From: JAGPUQ01 sp947084925 | GTDB lineage: Bacteria; Pseudomonadota; Gammaproteobacteria; Pseudomonadales; Porticoccaceae | Length of the DNA: 64,000 nt | Direction: 5' to 3' | NCBI GenBank assembly: GCA_947084925.1 | Contig: CAMTUJ010000027.1 | Location: 1-64,000, forward strand | Shown here: in pieces, positions 24,851 through 32,432 of the stretch | Layout of the letters: every line of letters starts with the position of its first letter | How positions within the stretch are numbered: the stretch's first letter is position 1 | Translations under genes and position numbers: made by a program | The notes under the pieces: model-generated | What the model was told of the DNA's origin: nothing | What the model saw: only the letters and a program-made list of their open reading frames with translations | Databases searched by the model: none

Positions 24851-26065
24851 ATGCGGACTCACAACAAGCTGACCGCCAAGGCCGTAGAGGCTGCGAAATT
24901 CGAAGGCTCCCCCCGCAAGCTGTTCGACGGCGCCGGCATGTATTTGCACATTCAGTCCGGGGGCCGTTACTGGCGCCTGAAATACCGCCACAACGGCACG
25001 GAGAAGCTGTTGGCTCTGGGGGTGTATCCCGCCATCTCCCTGGCCGCCGCCCGGGTTGCTCGCGATGAAGCCCGCGCCCAACTGGCGGACGGCATCAACC
25101 CCACCGCGCAGCGCAAGGCGACGAAGGACAACTTGGGGAAGGACACCTTCGAGGCCGTCGCGCGCGAATGGCTGGAAAACCAGGCCAAGGTGCTGGCGGC
25201 CGGAACGCTGCGACTCACTCGCCGCCGCTTCGAGACGTGGGCATTCCCAATCATCGGCGCGCAGCCGATGCGCACCCTGGAGCCGCCCGAGCTGTTGCGC
25301 CTGCTGCGCCGGATCGAGGCCAAGGGCAAGCACGAAACCGCCAGCCGCGTGCGCCAGCGCATCGGGCAGGTTTTCCGGTATGCCATCGCCACCGGCCGCG
25401 CTGATCGAGATCCCACCGCCGACCTGAAAGGTGCGTTGATGCCCGCGGCAACGCAGCACCGGGCCGCCATCACCACCCCCGCCGAGTTCGGGAAGCTGCT
25501 GCGGGCAATCGACGGCTACAGCGGACAGCCTGCCAGCCGGGCCGCCCTGTTGCTGGCGCCGCTGACCTTTGTGCGCCCTGGCGAACTGCGCATGGCGCGC
25601 TGGCCGGAAATCGACCTGGACGCGGCTGTCTGGCGGATACCTTCCGTCCGCATGAAGATGAAGCGCGAGCACATTGTCCCGCTGAGCCGGCAAGCCGTCG
25701 CCATCCTGCGGGATCTGCACCCCGTCACCTGCCACCGCCCGTTCGTGTTCGAGTCGATCCGCGCGGGCCGCCCGCTATCGGAAAACACCATGAACACCGC
25801 CCTGCGAACGCTGGGCTACACCGGCGACATGATGACGCCGCATGGCTTCCGGGCTGCGGCTTCGACGCTGCTGCACGAGCTGGGCTGGGCTCCAGAAGTG
25901 ATTGAACTGCAACTGGCGCACGCCCAGCGCAGTCAGGTTGCCGCCGCCTACAACCGCAGCGCACGGCTTGAGGAACGCCGCCGGATGATGCAGGCGTGGG
26001 CCGATTACCTGGACAGCCTGCGCGATGGGGCGGGGGTGGTACCGATTCGCCGGCCGGTTGCGTAA
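24851..26065 (+). CDS. P4-type tyrosine recombinase (integrase)
   Basis: A 404-residue integrase with the N-terminal DUF4102 arm-binding domain (KAVEAAKFEG, KLFDGAGMYLHI, YRHNGTEKLLALGVYPAISLAAAR), a core-binding helical domain and the catalytic domain. Catalytic residues are visible as R in FVRPGELRMARW, H-x-x-R in TPHGFRAAAST, and the nucleophilic Y in VAAAYNRSARLEERR. The ATG at 24851 starts at the family N-terminus; open frame further upstream crosses the tRNA and is not coding. It reads away from the tRNA, as in P4-like islands. Confidence 0.95.
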   Translation: MRTHNKLTAKAVEAAKFEGSPRKLFDGAGMYLHIQSGGRYWRLKYRHNGTEKLLALGVYPAISLAAARVARDEARAQLADGINPTAQRKATKDNLGKDTFEAVAREWLENQAKVLAAGTLRLTRRRFETWAFPIIGAQPMRTLEPPELLRLLRRIEAKGKHETASRVRQRIGQVFRYAIATGRADRDPTADLKGALMPAATQHRAAITTPAEFGKLLRAIDGYSGQPASRAALLLAPLTFVRPGELRMARWPEIDLDAAVWRIPSVRMKMKREHIVPLSRQAVAILRDLHPVTCHRPFVFESIRAGRPLSENTMNTALRTLGYTGDMMTPHGFRAAASTLLHELGWAPEVIELQLAHAQRSQVAAAYNRSARLEERRRMMQAWADYLDSLRDGAGVVPIRRPVA

Positions 26066-26066
26066 C

Positions 26067-26081
26067 CCATAATTATTATGG
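26067..26081. promoter_or_regulatory. Palindrome at the start of the DUF4258 gene, probable operator
   Basis: CCATAATTATTATGG is a perfect 7-bp inverted repeat around one central base. It overlaps the first possible ATG of the toxin-like gene, where autoregulatory antitoxins usually bind. Confidence 0.5.
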
Positions 26082-26389
26082 TTAGAATGTCGAGTCCGTC
26101 CGATGCCAACTGGTTGCGACTGATCCGGTCTGCCGCGGCCGATTCCGCCCATGTGCGGTTGACGGTCCACGCGCGCCGGCGGATGCGCCAGCGCAAGGTG
26201 GACATGCGCGAGGTGCTGAACGTGCTGCGACGCGGCGCCTTCGAGGAAGCGCCGGCGCCGAGCCTGGAACCGCCCGGGCACTGGACGGCGCGGCTTTCGG
26301 ATCGCACGGGGGTGGCCGTGGTGATCGGCTTCGACCCCGAAGGACACCCCATCGTGCTGGACGTTGTCACTGTCATGCGAGGCCGTTGA
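26078..26389 (+). CDS. DUF4258-domain toxin-like protein
   Basis: A protein of up to 103 residues with a DUF4258 core: LTVHARRRMRQRKVDMREVLNVLRRG, then VVIGFDPEGHPIVLDVVTVM. DUF4258 proteins resemble RelE/MqsR-fold toxins and occur just before HTH antitoxins, as here (3 bp gap). The first ATG lies in a palindrome, so translation may begin at the ATG at 26087. A type II toxin is the best guess; nuclease activity is not shown by sequence. Confidence 0.75.
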   Translation: MVRMSSPSDANWLRLIRSAAADSAHVRLTVHARRRMRQRKVDMREVLNVLRRGAFEEAPAPSLEPPGHWTARLSDRTGVAVVIGFDPEGHPIVLDVVTVMRGR

Positions 26390-26392
26390 ACC

Positions 26393-26836
26393 ATGCACCA
26401 TTACACCGAATCCGGCTTGCCCTATGTGTGGCTGGCCGATGGGTACCGCCTGGAACCCACTGCCTACGGCGAGGCCCTGAGCGTTCAGGATGCCGACGGA
26501 CTGCACCGCGCCATCGCCCGCTGGGTGGCCGAATCCCTGCCCCGACTCCATGGCCGCGAAGTGAAGTTCCTGCGCCTGGAGCTGGACCACACGCAAGCCG
26601 AACTGGCCGGCCGACTGGGGGCGACTGAACAGACGGTTTCCCTGTGGGAACGCCAACCCAGCAAACCGATCCCCGCCGCCGCGGATCGCCTGCTGCGCCT
26701 GCTGGTGGAAGCCTGGCTGGACGATGGGCAACCGCTGTCCCAGGCCATGGCGCGCGTACAAGGGGCAGCCGCGCATGCGCCCGTGGTGCGGCAACCCTTC
26801 CGGCGCGGGCGCAAGGACTGGCGAGCGGCGGCTTAG
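26393..26836 (+). CDS. HTH antitoxin partner of DUF4258 protein (MqsA/YgiT-related)
   Basis: A 147-residue protein. The N-terminal region has YTESGLPYVWLADGY and YGEALSVQDADGLHRAIARWV. An XRE/MqsA-type helix-turn-helix follows (LRLELDHTQAELAGRLGATEQTVSLWER). The C-terminus is basic. This architecture is known beside DUF4258 toxins. It probably neutralises the upstream toxin and represses the pair through the palindrome at 26067-26081. The zinc-binding CxxC domain of true MqsA is absent. Confidence 0.8.
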   Translation: MHHYTESGLPYVWLADGYRLEPTAYGEALSVQDADGLHRAIARWVAESLPRLHGREVKFLRLELDHTQAELAGRLGATEQTVSLWERQPSKPIPAAADRLLRLLVEAWLDDGQPLSQAMARVQGAAAHAPVVRQPFRRGRKDWRAAA

Positions 26837-26921
26837 GGGAACGTGGTGCTCATCCCCAATACTGGCGCCTAACCCAACCCTTGTGGGACGCTCACGGACT
26901 AACGTAGACTAATAAAACCTT

Positions 26922-27182
26922 ATGCCGTATACGGTGCAGTGGACGCGCAACGCCGCCAAGCAGGCCAGCAAACTGCCCCAGCTGGAGCGGATACGCATCG
27001 TTGCCGCGGTAGGTCGGTTGGCGAACTGGCCGGACTGCTCCCTGGACATCAAGAAGTTGCAGGGACACGCGCACCAATACCGGCTAAGGGTCGGCCGCTA
27101 TCGCGTCCTGTTCGAGGTGGAAACGGGCGTGAGGGTGGTGAGAGTAGAGCAAGTGAGGAAACGCGATGAACGCACATATTGA
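26922..27182 (+). CDS. RelE/ParE-family toxin
   Basis: An 86-residue protein with the family pattern YTVQWTRNAAKQASKLP, LDIKKLQGHAHQYRLRVGRYRVLFEVE and VVRVEQVRKRDERTY, matching RelE-like mRNA interferases and ParE. It overlaps the next gene, an antitoxin, by 17 bp. Upstream, GACTAA occurs twice 10 bp apart (26897-26902 and 26907-26912), a possible repressor site. Confidence 0.88.
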   Translation: MPYTVQWTRNAAKQASKLPQLERIRIVAAVGRLANWPDCSLDIKKLQGHAHQYRLRVGRYRVLFEVETGVRVVRVEQVRKRDERTY

Positions 27183-27519
27183 ATACCGGATCCGTGAAGA
27201 AGCCGGCCAGCGCTTTGCAGTGGTACCACTGGAACAATTCACCGCACTGGTGGAGCGGGCAGGGGAAACCGACGCCCTTACCCTGCCCCATGAGGTGGTC
27301 GCCCGCCACTTGGTCGAGGAGGTGCCGCTGCTGCGCGCCTGGCGGGAATACCTTGGCCTGACGCAAGCGGAGCTCGCCGAGCGGCTGGCCGTCACCCAAG
27401 CGCAGGTCGCGCAATGGGAAGCGCCCGGCGCCCGGCCCCGCCATGCGACCCTGAAGCGAGTGGCCGCCGCCTTGGGACTACACGTCAGTCAACTGACCTT
27501 GGCAGATACGGATGCGTAG
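27166..27519 (+). CDS. XRE-family antitoxin of the RelE/ParE pair
   Basis: A 117-residue protein. The N-terminal part (IEYRIREEAGQRFAVVPLEQFTALVE) resembles antitoxin toxin-binding segments, and the C-terminal HTH reads YLGLTQAELAERLAVTQAQVAQWE. The segment from about residue 39 onward is nearly identical to the C-terminal part of the gene at 27859-28221. Its start lies inside the toxin gene, ensuring coupled translation. Confidence 0.85.
   Translation: MNAHIEYRIREEAGQRFAVVPLEQFTALVERAGETDALTLPHEVVARHLVEEVPLLRAWREYLGLTQAELAERLAVTQAQVAQWEAPGARPRHATLKRVAAALGLHVSQLTLADTDA
27281..27508 (+). repeat. Duplicated antitoxin HTH cassette, copy 1
   Basis: These 228 bp match 27989-28216 without gaps; I count about 13 differences by eye (roughly 94% identity). 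The unit begins at CCCTGCCCCATGAGGTGG and ends near the stop codons of the two genes. Confidence 0.9.
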
Positions 27520-27841
27520 GTTGTGCTCGGCGCGCAAGAGCTTGAGAAGCCCCGAGCGCCGGCCGACACACCCCGGCGCAGTGCTGCGGGAAGACGTGCT
27601 CCCGGCGCTGGAGATGACACAGACCGAGTTCGCTCGGCGCCTGGGCGTCTCACGGCTGACCGTCAGTGATCTGCTGCATGAGAAGCGGGCGCTGTCACCC
27701 GGATTATCCGTGCGGCTTGCGCGCTTGCTGGACACCACGCCGGAATCCTGGCTGAACATGCAAACCACGCTCGACCTGTGGGAGATAGAGCAGAACCCGG
27801 AAGGGTGGGAGCACGTCGAGCCGATCAGGGTCACCGGCTGA
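27512..27841 (+). CDS. HigA/VapI-family antitoxin without a toxin
   Basis: A 109-residue protein of the HigA type: RRPTHPGAVLREDVLPALEMTQTEFARRLGVSRLTVSDLLHEKRALSP, then RLARLLDTTPESWLNMQTTLDLWEIE. HigA genes normally follow a higB toxin gene; none is present, because the preceding gene is another antitoxin. The start overlaps that gene's stop by eight bases. It could be a solitary regulator or a neutraliser of a toxin encoded elsewhere. Confidence 0.88.
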   Translation: MRRLCSARKSLRSPERRPTHPGAVLREDVLPALEMTQTEFARRLGVSRLTVSDLLHEKRALSPGLSVRLARLLDTTPESWLNMQTTLDLWEIEQNPEGWEHVEPIRVTG

Positions 27842-27858
27842 TTCGAGGAAGCTGACCG

Positions 27859-28221
27859 ATGGCAGGAATGAGCGACCTGAAAAAGCAGTGGCTCAAAGAC
27901 CCGGTCTTTCGCGCCGAGTACGACCGCCTGGCGCCGGAGTTTGCAGAAATCCGGGAGCTGGTCGAGGCCCACACCCGGGCCGGTCTGGCCCTGCCCCATG
28001 AGGTGGCCGCCCGCCACTTGGCCGAGGCGGTGCCGCTGCTGCGCGCCTGGCGGGAATACCTTGGCCTGACGCAAGCGGAGCTCGCCGAACGGCTGGCCGT
28101 CACCCAAGGGCAGGTCGCGCAATGGGAAGCACCCGGCGCCCGGCCCCGCCATGCGACCCTGAAGCGAGCGGCCGCCGCCTTGGGGCTGCACGTCAGTCAA
28201 CTGACGCTGGCGGACGTGTAG
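27859..28221 (+). CDS. Chimeric XRE antitoxin-like protein
   Basis: A 120-residue protein of two parts. Residues 1 to about 43 (DLKKQWLKDPVFRAEYDRLAPEF...VEAHTRAGL) match the N-terminus of HigA2-type XRE antitoxins, whose own HTH would begin right after TRAGL. Instead the sequence continues with the LPHEVAARHLAE...LTQAELAERLAVTQ cassette shared with the antitoxin at 27166-27519. No toxin gene adjoins it. It is a visible recombination product of two antitoxin families. Confidence 0.8.
   Translation: MAGMSDLKKQWLKDPVFRAEYDRLAPEFAEIRELVEAHTRAGLALPHEVAARHLAEAVPLLRAWREYLGLTQAELAERLAVTQGQVAQWEAPGARPRHATLKRAAAALGLHVSQLTLADV
27989..28216 (+). repeat. Duplicated antitoxin HTH cassette, copy 2
   Basis: Matches 27281-27508 at a constant offset of 708 bp with no gaps. 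The left boundary coincides with the switch from the HigA2-like N-terminus to the shared HTH segment. Confidence 0.9.
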
Positions 28222-28225
28222 GTGC

Positions 28226-29320
28226 ATGGCACGCCAACCCCAGGGGAAACAACCGACGAAGCGGGCGCTGGAACGGATGATCGTGGCGCAGGAGCAGGCG
28301 CAGGTCGTCGGTCCGCAGGAACAACCGCGGAAGCAGGCGCTGGAACGGATGATCGACCAGTGTCGCAAGGTCGGCGCGGAGGATTTGGCCGGATGGTATG
28401 AAGCGCTGCTGGCTGATACCCCGGGGGCGCGCACCGTTCGCGAGTGGTTCAAGAGGCACGCCCGCCCGAACTTGGGCGGCTTGCGCAGAATGTTGATCTG
28501 CCACAATTGCGCGCCGTGTCGGGCGCGGCACTGGTCTGGCGACTTGAGCGGAATGTTGGAGTGCCAGAATTGCGCGGATTGGGAGGCGGAGCTTTGGGGG
28601 CTGGTAAGCATTACCTTCGTCTTGACCAAGCCTGTCAGTGCAAGGGAGCGCGCCGGCAAGGAAAAGCGTACCAAAGAAACGACCGAAGCAATCACCCAGG
28701 CGCGAGCACTGGCCAAGTATCTGGCGAGTCCAGCCGGGCCGCCGGTCCCGTCTGTGCTGGCCCTTTTCGACCCTGATCGCGCGGTAGACATAATCCGCGC
28801 CCTGCCTCCCGAGCGGGCGCAGTCCCTGCTACGGCTGACGGGCTATTCAGCAAACCCAGGCGACGGATACCAGCGCACCGCGAACCAGGTCTATTTCGAC
28901 AATGGGCGGCGCTTGGCATGGCAAGACCCTGCCGCCAACCTTGCACGCCACTTTGGGGGTGCGTGGGGATCTGCCGAGGCCGCACAGCTTTTCCCTGAGT
29001 TGCTGGCCCAGTTGGCGGACTATATCGAGGCAAATTTGGCCCGGGAGGCGCCTCGCCTCCCGAGGCCGAAAGCACACTGGGGTGATGCCCGGGTATTTGC
29101 CCACGAGCTTGCCTATCATTTCCAGACCACCCACGACGCCCGTCCCCACGCCGTAATTGCCGCACTGGTCGCCATCAAATACCCCGACCTAGCCGAGAAG
29201 TTGGACGCCCACAACACCCCGATACTGTGCACCGATACCATGAAAGACTGGCTGAAGCACAAGCCACGGAAACCGAAAAGGGGACGTTCGGCGAAAAAGA
29301 GGCCCAGCACGTCCCCCTGA
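28226..29320 (+). CDS. Unknown 364-residue element protein with duplicated CxxC segment
   Basis: I do not recognise a family. The N-terminus holds two copies of KxALERMI 24 residues apart (12-19 and 36-43). Next come two similar CxxC segments 21 residues apart: MLICHNCAPC (CxxC at 92-95, with C98) and MLECQNCADW (CxxC at 113-116), which could bind zinc. The middle is helical and the C-terminus strongly basic (KPRKPKRGRSAKKRP). It starts 4 bp after the chimeric antitoxin and precedes the AlpA gene. A DNA-binding or replication-linked role is a guess from the basic tail and location. Confidence 0.65.
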   Translation: MARQPQGKQPTKRALERMIVAQEQAQVVGPQEQPRKQALERMIDQCRKVGAEDLAGWYEALLADTPGARTVREWFKRHARPNLGGLRRMLICHNCAPCRARHWSGDLSGMLECQNCADWEAELWGLVSITFVLTKPVSARERAGKEKRTKETTEAITQARALAKYLASPAGPPVPSVLALFDPDRAVDIIRALPPERAQSLLRLTGYSANPGDGYQRTANQVYFDNGRRLAWQDPAANLARHFGGAWGSAEAAQLFPELLAQLADYIEANLAREAPRLPRPKAHWGDARVFAHELAYHFQTTHDARPHAVIAALVAIKYPDLAEKLDAHNTPILCTDTMKDWLKHKPRKPKRGRSAKKRPSTSP

Positions 29321-29380
29321 TTATGCCACCCCCGCCGCGCTTAATAGCCACCGTAATCAACAACGGAAGCGGGTGTACTA

Positions 29381-29617
29381 ATGAGCGAAAACCGAATCGT
29401 CAAACGCCACGAAGTAACGTCAATATCCGGTCTCAAACGGTCAACAATCTACAAAGGAATGGCTGAAGGGACGTTCCCAAAAAATATAAAACTCACCCCA
29501 AGCGGCCGGGCCGTTGGCTGGAAACTGTCGGAAATAAACGCTTGGATCGAGGCTCGCGCCACAGCGAGCGGCGCGAGCACAGCGGAAGCCACGCCCACCG
29601 CCGAAGCCCGGGGGTAA
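29381..29617 (+). CDS. AlpA-family regulator / excisionase-like protein
   Basis: A 78-residue winged-helix protein with the AlpA pattern: IVKRHEVTSISGLKRSTIYKGMAEGTFPKNIKL, then GRAVGWKLSEINAWIEAR. AlpA proteins activate integrase expression or act as excision factors in P4-like islands. A low-complexity Ala/Thr tail follows. It is probably the first gene of a unit with the winged-helix and primase genes. Confidence 0.9.
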   Translation: MSENRIVKRHEVTSISGLKRSTIYKGMAEGTFPKNIKLTPSGRAVGWKLSEINAWIEARATASGASTAEATPTAEARG

Positions 29618-29620
29618 GTC

Positions 29621-29959
29621 ATGGCGCCCACCAATGAAAACGCCCCGGCCGTTGTAGCGGCACGGGGCGAAAGCGATTACCAAAACAAGCCCGCCCATCT
29701 TACCCCATTGTGCCCCAGGCAGGCCCGTGCACTCGCTGCGTTGATGCGTGGACCGCTGAGCCGCAAGGATCTGGACAAAATCGCGGGTGTTACGAACTCG
29801 CCAGCTCTTGTGGCGCAACTGCGCCGGCGGGGGTTGGAGTTCCCGTGCACGATGGTGGCCACCCTAGACCGCGATTGGCGCCCGTGCAAATTTGGGGTGT
29901 ATTCCCTGACGGCGGAAGACCGCGAAAAAGCCGCCCGGTGGCTGGCGCATGAACGCTGA
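29621..29959 (+). CDS. Small winged-helix-type protein
   Basis: A 112-residue protein. Residues about 30-95 look like a winged helix (ARALAALMRGPLSRKDLDKIAGVTNSPALVAQLRRRGLEFPC, then KFGVYSLTAEDREKAARWL). Small proteins of this type commonly precede primase-helicase genes in prophages and islands. It starts 3 bp after the AlpA gene and overlaps the primase gene by 11 bp. A role in replication control is inferred from position only. Confidence 0.7.
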   Translation: MAPTNENAPAVVAARGESDYQNKPAHLTPLCPRQARALAALMRGPLSRKDLDKIAGVTNSPALVAQLRRRGLEFPCTMVATLDRDWRPCKFGVYSLTAEDREKAARWLAHER

Positions 29960-31880
29960 CCGCGCGCGCGAGGCACTGGCCGCAATCCCGCCGGACTTGC
30001 CGCGTAAAGCTTGGGTGCGCACCGGCATGGCCGCGCATTCCGCCGGGCTCACACTCGAAGACTTCGCCGCCTGGAGCGAGCCGGCCGCCAGCTACAACGC
30101 CCGCGACTGCCGCGACACCTGGAACAGCATCAAGCCCGGCGCGGTTGGGGCCGGCACGTTGTTTTACGCTGCCCGGCGCCACGGCTGGCAAGACAGACAC
30201 CCACCAGCACTGCAACGGCACGCGACCCCGCGCGCTCCCAACACGCCCGCCGATGTTTGGGGCCGATGCGCTCCGGCAACAGGCGAGCATCCCTACATTA
30301 AGGCGAAGCTGGGCGACCCCGCCGGGCTGCGCGTGGTGCCCGAAGGCGACCCCCTGCGCATTGCGGGCGAGCCGATGGCCGGCGCCCTGGTGGTGCCCTG
30401 TTGGCGCCCTGACGGCACGCTGTCAACGCTGCAACTGATCCCGACGCCCGAGATTGCCGCGCGACTCAAAGCGGCCGGCCGGCCCGCCAAGCTGAATCTG
30501 CCGTGCGCGCGCTTGGAAGGCTGCTTTACCGTGGGCGAGCCGGGGCCGATGACCTACATAGTCGAAGGCATCGGGCAAGCGTGGGCCGTGCATCAAGCGA
30601 CCGGCTGCGCTGCCGTGGTGGCGTTCGGCTGGGGCCGCGTGCGCACAGTGGTTGCCCAGCTTCGGGAGCGCGATTCAAGCGCCCGGTTGGTGCTGGTGCC
30701 GGACCGTGGCAAGGAGACCGAAGCCAAACAACTCGCCCAGGACCACGGCGCCGCAGTGGCCATGATGCCCCAGGGCGAACCGAACAACTTCGACTGCAAC
30801 GACCTTGCCCACCGCGACGGGCTCGAAGCACTGCGCGCGCTGCTGACGGCCGCCACGGCGCCGCGCTACAAGCTACTGGGTTCCGATGGCCTGCGGGCGC
30901 TGCCGCCGCTGGCGTGGCGCGTGCGTGGCGTGCTTCCCGCTTCGGGGGTGGCTGCGCTGTACGGCCCGAGCGCCAGCGGCAAAAGCTTCCTTGCCCTGGA
31001 CGTGGCCGCCGCGATTGCCGAGGGCTCGCCCTGGTTCGGCTGCAGGGTGACGCCCGCGCCTGTGGTTTACGCCTGCCTTGAAGGGGAAGCCGGCTTTCGG
31101 CTGCGCGTGGCTGCGTGGGAGGCGCGCAACGACCGCACGCAGCCCGATGCGCTGCGGATAGTGCTGCAAGGCTTCCACCTGGCGGATGCGCGCGACGTGC
31201 TGGATCTGGCCGCCGTGGTGCCTGCGGGGGGTGTGTTGTTTCTGGACACCCTGAACCGCGCCGCGCCCCTTGCGGATGAAAACAGTTCCCGCGACATGGG
31301 CGCGATTCTGGAAGCCGTGAAGGCGCTACAGGCGGCGACGGGCGGGCTTGTGGTGCTGGTTCACCATACCGGCAAGGACAGCGCCAAGGGGTTGCGTGGC
31401 CATTCCTCCCTGTTCGCTGCGATGGATGCCGCCGTCGAAGTTTCCCGCAACGATGACCGCCGGGAATGGCGCGTTGCCAAGTCAAAAGACGGCGCGGACG
31501 GCATATCGCACCGGTTCCGGCTGGCCGTGGTGGAGCTGGGGACGGATGAACACGGAGACCCGGTAACATCATGCGTTGTCGAGGCGGACCAAACCGCCCA
31601 GGCGGTCGCCGCCATTCAATTGCCACGCGGCGGAAATCAGAAGCTTGTCATGGATGCGCTGCGGACCATCCTTGCCCGGCAATCACCGTTGTCGGGCGAG
31701 TATCCGTCATTCATTCCACCGGGCCGGGTTGCTGCCGAGTTCGAAGCCGTGCTTCCCGAGGTGGCCGAGTCCATGACCTGCGAGCCGAGGCGGAAAAACA
31801 CTCGCGCCAGAGAGGCGATTACCGCACTTATTGCCCGTGGGGTTTATGAGTTTCGGGAGGGTTGGCTGTGGAGAGCCTGA
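29949..31880 (+). CDS. Primase-helicase (PriCT-2, Toprim and RepA-like AAA ATPase)
   Basis: A 643-residue replication protein. An N-terminal PriCT-2-like helical domain (about residues 1-80, with WVRTGMAAHSAGLTLEDFAAWS) precedes a Toprim primase domain with E206 in YIVEGIGQAW and D252 in LVLVPDRGKE. A RepA/KaiC-like ATPase has Walker A GPSASGKS at 339-346, Walker B GVLFLDTLN and VLVHHTGKD. The C-terminus is a helical domain. It would prime and unwind DNA for autonomous replication of the excised element, probably acting on the repeat region immediately downstream. Confidence 0.88.
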   Translation: MNADRAREALAAIPPDLPRKAWVRTGMAAHSAGLTLEDFAAWSEPAASYNARDCRDTWNSIKPGAVGAGTLFYAARRHGWQDRHPPALQRHATPRAPNTPADVWGRCAPATGEHPYIKAKLGDPAGLRVVPEGDPLRIAGEPMAGALVVPCWRPDGTLSTLQLIPTPEIAARLKAAGRPAKLNLPCARLEGCFTVGEPGPMTYIVEGIGQAWAVHQATGCAAVVAFGWGRVRTVVAQLRERDSSARLVLVPDRGKETEAKQLAQDHGAAVAMMPQGEPNNFDCNDLAHRDGLEALRALLTAATAPRYKLLGSDGLRALPPLAWRVRGVLPASGVAALYGPSASGKSFLALDVAAAIAEGSPWFGCRVTPAPVVYACLEGEAGFRLRVAAWEARNDRTQPDALRIVLQGFHLADARDVLDLAAVVPAGGVLFLDTLNRAAPLADENSSRDMGAILEAVKALQAATGGLVVLVHHTGKDSAKGLRGHSSLFAAMDAAVEVSRNDDRREWRVAKSKDGADGISHRFRLAVVELGTDEHGDPVTSCVVEADQTAQAVAAIQLPRGGNQKLVMDALRTILARQSPLSGEYPSFIPPGRVAAEFEAVLPEVAESMTCEPRRKNTRAREAITALIARGVYEFREGWLWRA

Positions 31881-31992
31881 GACCGAAAAGACCGTTTTGA
31901 CCGAAACCGGCCCAGTTCGGACCAGTTACCGGACCGAAAAAGACCGCTCCCCCTATAAGGGGGAGGTCTTTCGGTCTCCGGTCCGGTCTGGT
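31881..31992. other. Candidate replication origin of the element: iterons and long hairpin
   Basis: GACCGAAA occurs at 31881-31888, 31899-31906 and 31932-31939, with an inverted copy at 31969-31976. The last two form the outer arms of an imperfect hairpin whose inner arms are CTCCCCC (31946-31952) and GGGGGAG (31959-31965). The outermost ACCAG...CTGGT bases extend it. It starts one base after the primase stop codon. Iteron plus hairpin next to a primase-helicase suggests an origin; a complex terminator is the alternative. Confidence 0.5.
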
Positions 31993-32432
31993 GTCACAGA
32001 TGGCTTTCTGCTGGAGCGCTTTTCAGACGCCCGCATCGATGCCACTGGCAGGGAGGTGGCCAGCCTGATCGCAACCAAGGCCCGAGGCAGCGGGTCCTTC
32101 CCGCGTGTTTTCCCGCCCGCGGGGACGCAGAATCCGCGGTTCCCGACGTTTTTTTTTGGGCAGTGGCGTTGGGCGGCGGCGGTCTGCACGATATCCTTGT
32201 TTTTAAGGGGTCGGATGGCCAAAAAGCACTGCCTGCACTGCCTAATTTTTCAAGAAACGGTGCACAGCCCGACGACGCACGTCGAGAAAATCGGCTTTTT
32301 TGGCAAAACTCGGCTTTTTTGCCAAATATGGCGAAATTAACAGGCGCAATTGACGGGGTTTTCTTTTGCAATCAGTCGCTTGTGTTTCTGTGCGCGCAAC
32401 CTCGAAAACTGCGCCGTCCTTGGCGCCGCCAA
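31993..32432. other. Non-coding stretch of the element
   Basis: No convincing gene: open frames here have no recognisable similarity and carry homopolymer-coded residues (nine T near 32150). It contains two direct repeats, 32291-32307 and 32310-32325, each TCGGCTTTTTTG(G/C)C plus AAA, with a 19-bp period. Facing GGCAAA/TTTGCC arms could also pair. It lies where the plus-strand primase unit and the minus-strand genes converge. Confidence 0.4.

Noticed and set aside
27478..28791. 437-codon minus-strand open frame across the antitoxin block
   Set aside because: It is antisense to four plus-strand genes with clear HTH motifs and overlapping starts; the frame is a by-product of GC-rich codons.
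31831..32340. 169-codon plus-strand open frame after the primase
   Set aside because: It overlaps the primase end, runs through the iteron/hairpin region and poly-T tracts, and its translation is low in recognisable structure.
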